DNA from: Streptomyces sp. NBC_00258
GTDB lineage: Bacteria > Actinomycetota > Actinomycetes > Streptomycetales > Streptomycetaceae
Direction of reading: 5' to 3'
Length of the DNA stretch: 64,000 nucleotides
Assembly: GCF_036182465.1 (NCBI RefSeq)
Contig: NZ_CP108081.1
Coordinates: 1 to 64,000 of the forward strand
The notes beneath the pieces are model-generated. The model made no database searches and had not been told where the DNA came from. It saw nothing but the letters and a program-made list of their open reading frames with translations. Position numbers and translations under genes: made by a program. Below are positions 63,486 through 64,000 of this stretch, one piece after another. Every line of letters starts with the position of its first letter. The first letter of the stretch is position 1.

Positions 63486-64000
63486 GACGCGTCCGTCTCG
63501 GAGCCGAGCAGCTCACCCGCGGCCCGTACGACGGCGTCGGCGGTGATTCCGAAGTAGTCGGCGAGGAAGGCCGCGCTGCCGGTCGGGGTGAACTCGTCCC
63601 CGACACCCAGCAGCCGCATCGGCACAGGCGTGTGCGTGACCACGGTCTCGGCGATCGAGCTGCCGAGCCCGCCGCGCACGTTGGCCTCCTCGACGGTGAC
63701 GATCCGGCCGGTCTGGCGGGCCGCCGCGAGCACGGCCTCCTCGTCGAGCGGTTTGACGGTGGAGAAGTTCAGCACCCGGGCCCGTACCCCGTCGGCGGCG
63801 AGCCGGTCGGCGGCTTCCAGGGCGGCTGGCACGGTCGTGCCGGCGCAGATCAGCGTGATGTCGTCGCCGTCGCGCAGCCGTGCGGCCCGCCCGGCCCGGA
63901 AGGGCACGTGCGGGGTCACGTCCGGCACCTTGGTGCGCCCGATCCGCAGATAGACGGGGCCGTCGTAGGAGTGCGCCCAGCGCAGTGCCTCACGCGTCTC
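63482..64000 (-). CDS. Transketolase C-terminal subunit, partial
   Basis: 172 codons are present and the 5' part lies beyond the window. WAHSYDGPVYLRIGRTKVPD is the end of the pyrimidine-binding domain. GDDITLICAGTTVPAALEAA, then ARVLNFSTVKPLDEEAVLAA and GRIVTVEEANVRGGLGSSIA form the transketolase C-terminal domain. This is the arrangement of split transketolases whose two subunits are separate genes, as in the apulose-4-phosphate transketolase of apiose catabolism. The stop overlaps the kinase start. Confidence 0.88.
   Translation of the reverse strand, partial: ETREALRWAHSYDGPVYLRIGRTKVPDVTPHVPFRAGRAARLRDGDDITLICAGTTVPAALEAADRLAADGVRARVLNFSTVKPLDEEAVLAAARQTGRIVTVEEANVRGGLGSSIAETVVTHTPVPMRLLGVGDEFTPTGSAAFLADYFGITADAVVRAAGELLGSETDAS

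Noticed and set aside
1..64000. tRNA, rRNA or integrase-bounded island features.
   Set aside because: No tRNA cloverleaf, rRNA stretch, tyrosine or serine integrase was recognised by eye anywhere in the window.

Overview
The window looks like the extreme end of a linear Streptomyces-type replicon. GC is very high, with strong third-position GC bias, GTG starts and overlapping GTGA/ATGA gene junctions. The protein set is typical of streptomycetes: XRE regulators, an ANTAR protein, an RsbW-like ATPase, I36-like secreted proteins, and ISAzo13 and IS1380 relics. The first ~360 bases are a tandem array of nine perfect hairpins, almost all with a four-base loop of the TGGC type. This is the architecture of a streptomycete telomere, although the sequence is not the archetypal one I know.

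Layout. 1-460: hairpin array. 460-11000: sparse subtelomeric genes, namely a decayed gene, a membrane-anchored HTH/coiled-coil protein, a CoiA-like protein, a three-gene operon (small membrane protein, ECF-like sigma factor, cold-shock-domain protein), a frameshifted DUF2290-like gene and HTH regulators. 11251-13352: a two-gene Septu-like (PtuA/PtuB) defence system. 13794-18728: a minus-strand cluster that looks like a RiPP pathway: a 35-residue peptide gene, a 156-residue partner that repeats the peptide's C-terminal motif, a HExxH enzyme, an MFS exporter, a PhyH-type 2-oxoglutarate dioxygenase and a LysR regulator. 19334-23063: a divergent operon of uncharacterised proteins, including pore-like, cupredoxin-like and membrane HExxH proteins. 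23493-32804: secreted crystallin-fold proteins, an ANTAR/ATPase pair, a two-component system, a HExxH pair and small surface proteins. 33276-37563: a Tn7-like remnant (TnsA, truncated TnsC/TniB, intact giant TniQ carrying two LysR-type HTH domains) from which TnsB is missing.

37729-43158: a CHAT-protease/TPR conflict module with two frameshifts. 43490-48600: an IS graveyard, including an ISAzo13-family element (20-bp inverted repeats) interrupted by an intact IS4-family element (17-bp inverted repeats, 10-bp target duplication). 48670-51545: a translationally coupled DUF262-HipA pair. 52107-54790: a divergent MarR/SDR pair and a broken MMPL transporter, part of which lies inverted beside a broken phosphotransferase. 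55477-64000: a sugar locus (SorC regulator, DUF4038/GH140-like hydrolase, TIM-barrel isomerase, FGGY kinase, two-subunit transketolase) whose content matches the isomerase-kinase-transketolase route of D-apiose catabolism. It is interspersed with rhamnosidase, esterase and sugar-porter fragments.

Overall this is a terminal accessory region rich in defence and conflict genes, mobile-element scars and gene decay. The most promising undescribed system is the HExxH/PhyH peptide-modification cluster at 14.8-18.7 kb with its divergent neighbour operon. All functional calls come from reading motifs and family resemblance; no database search was run.
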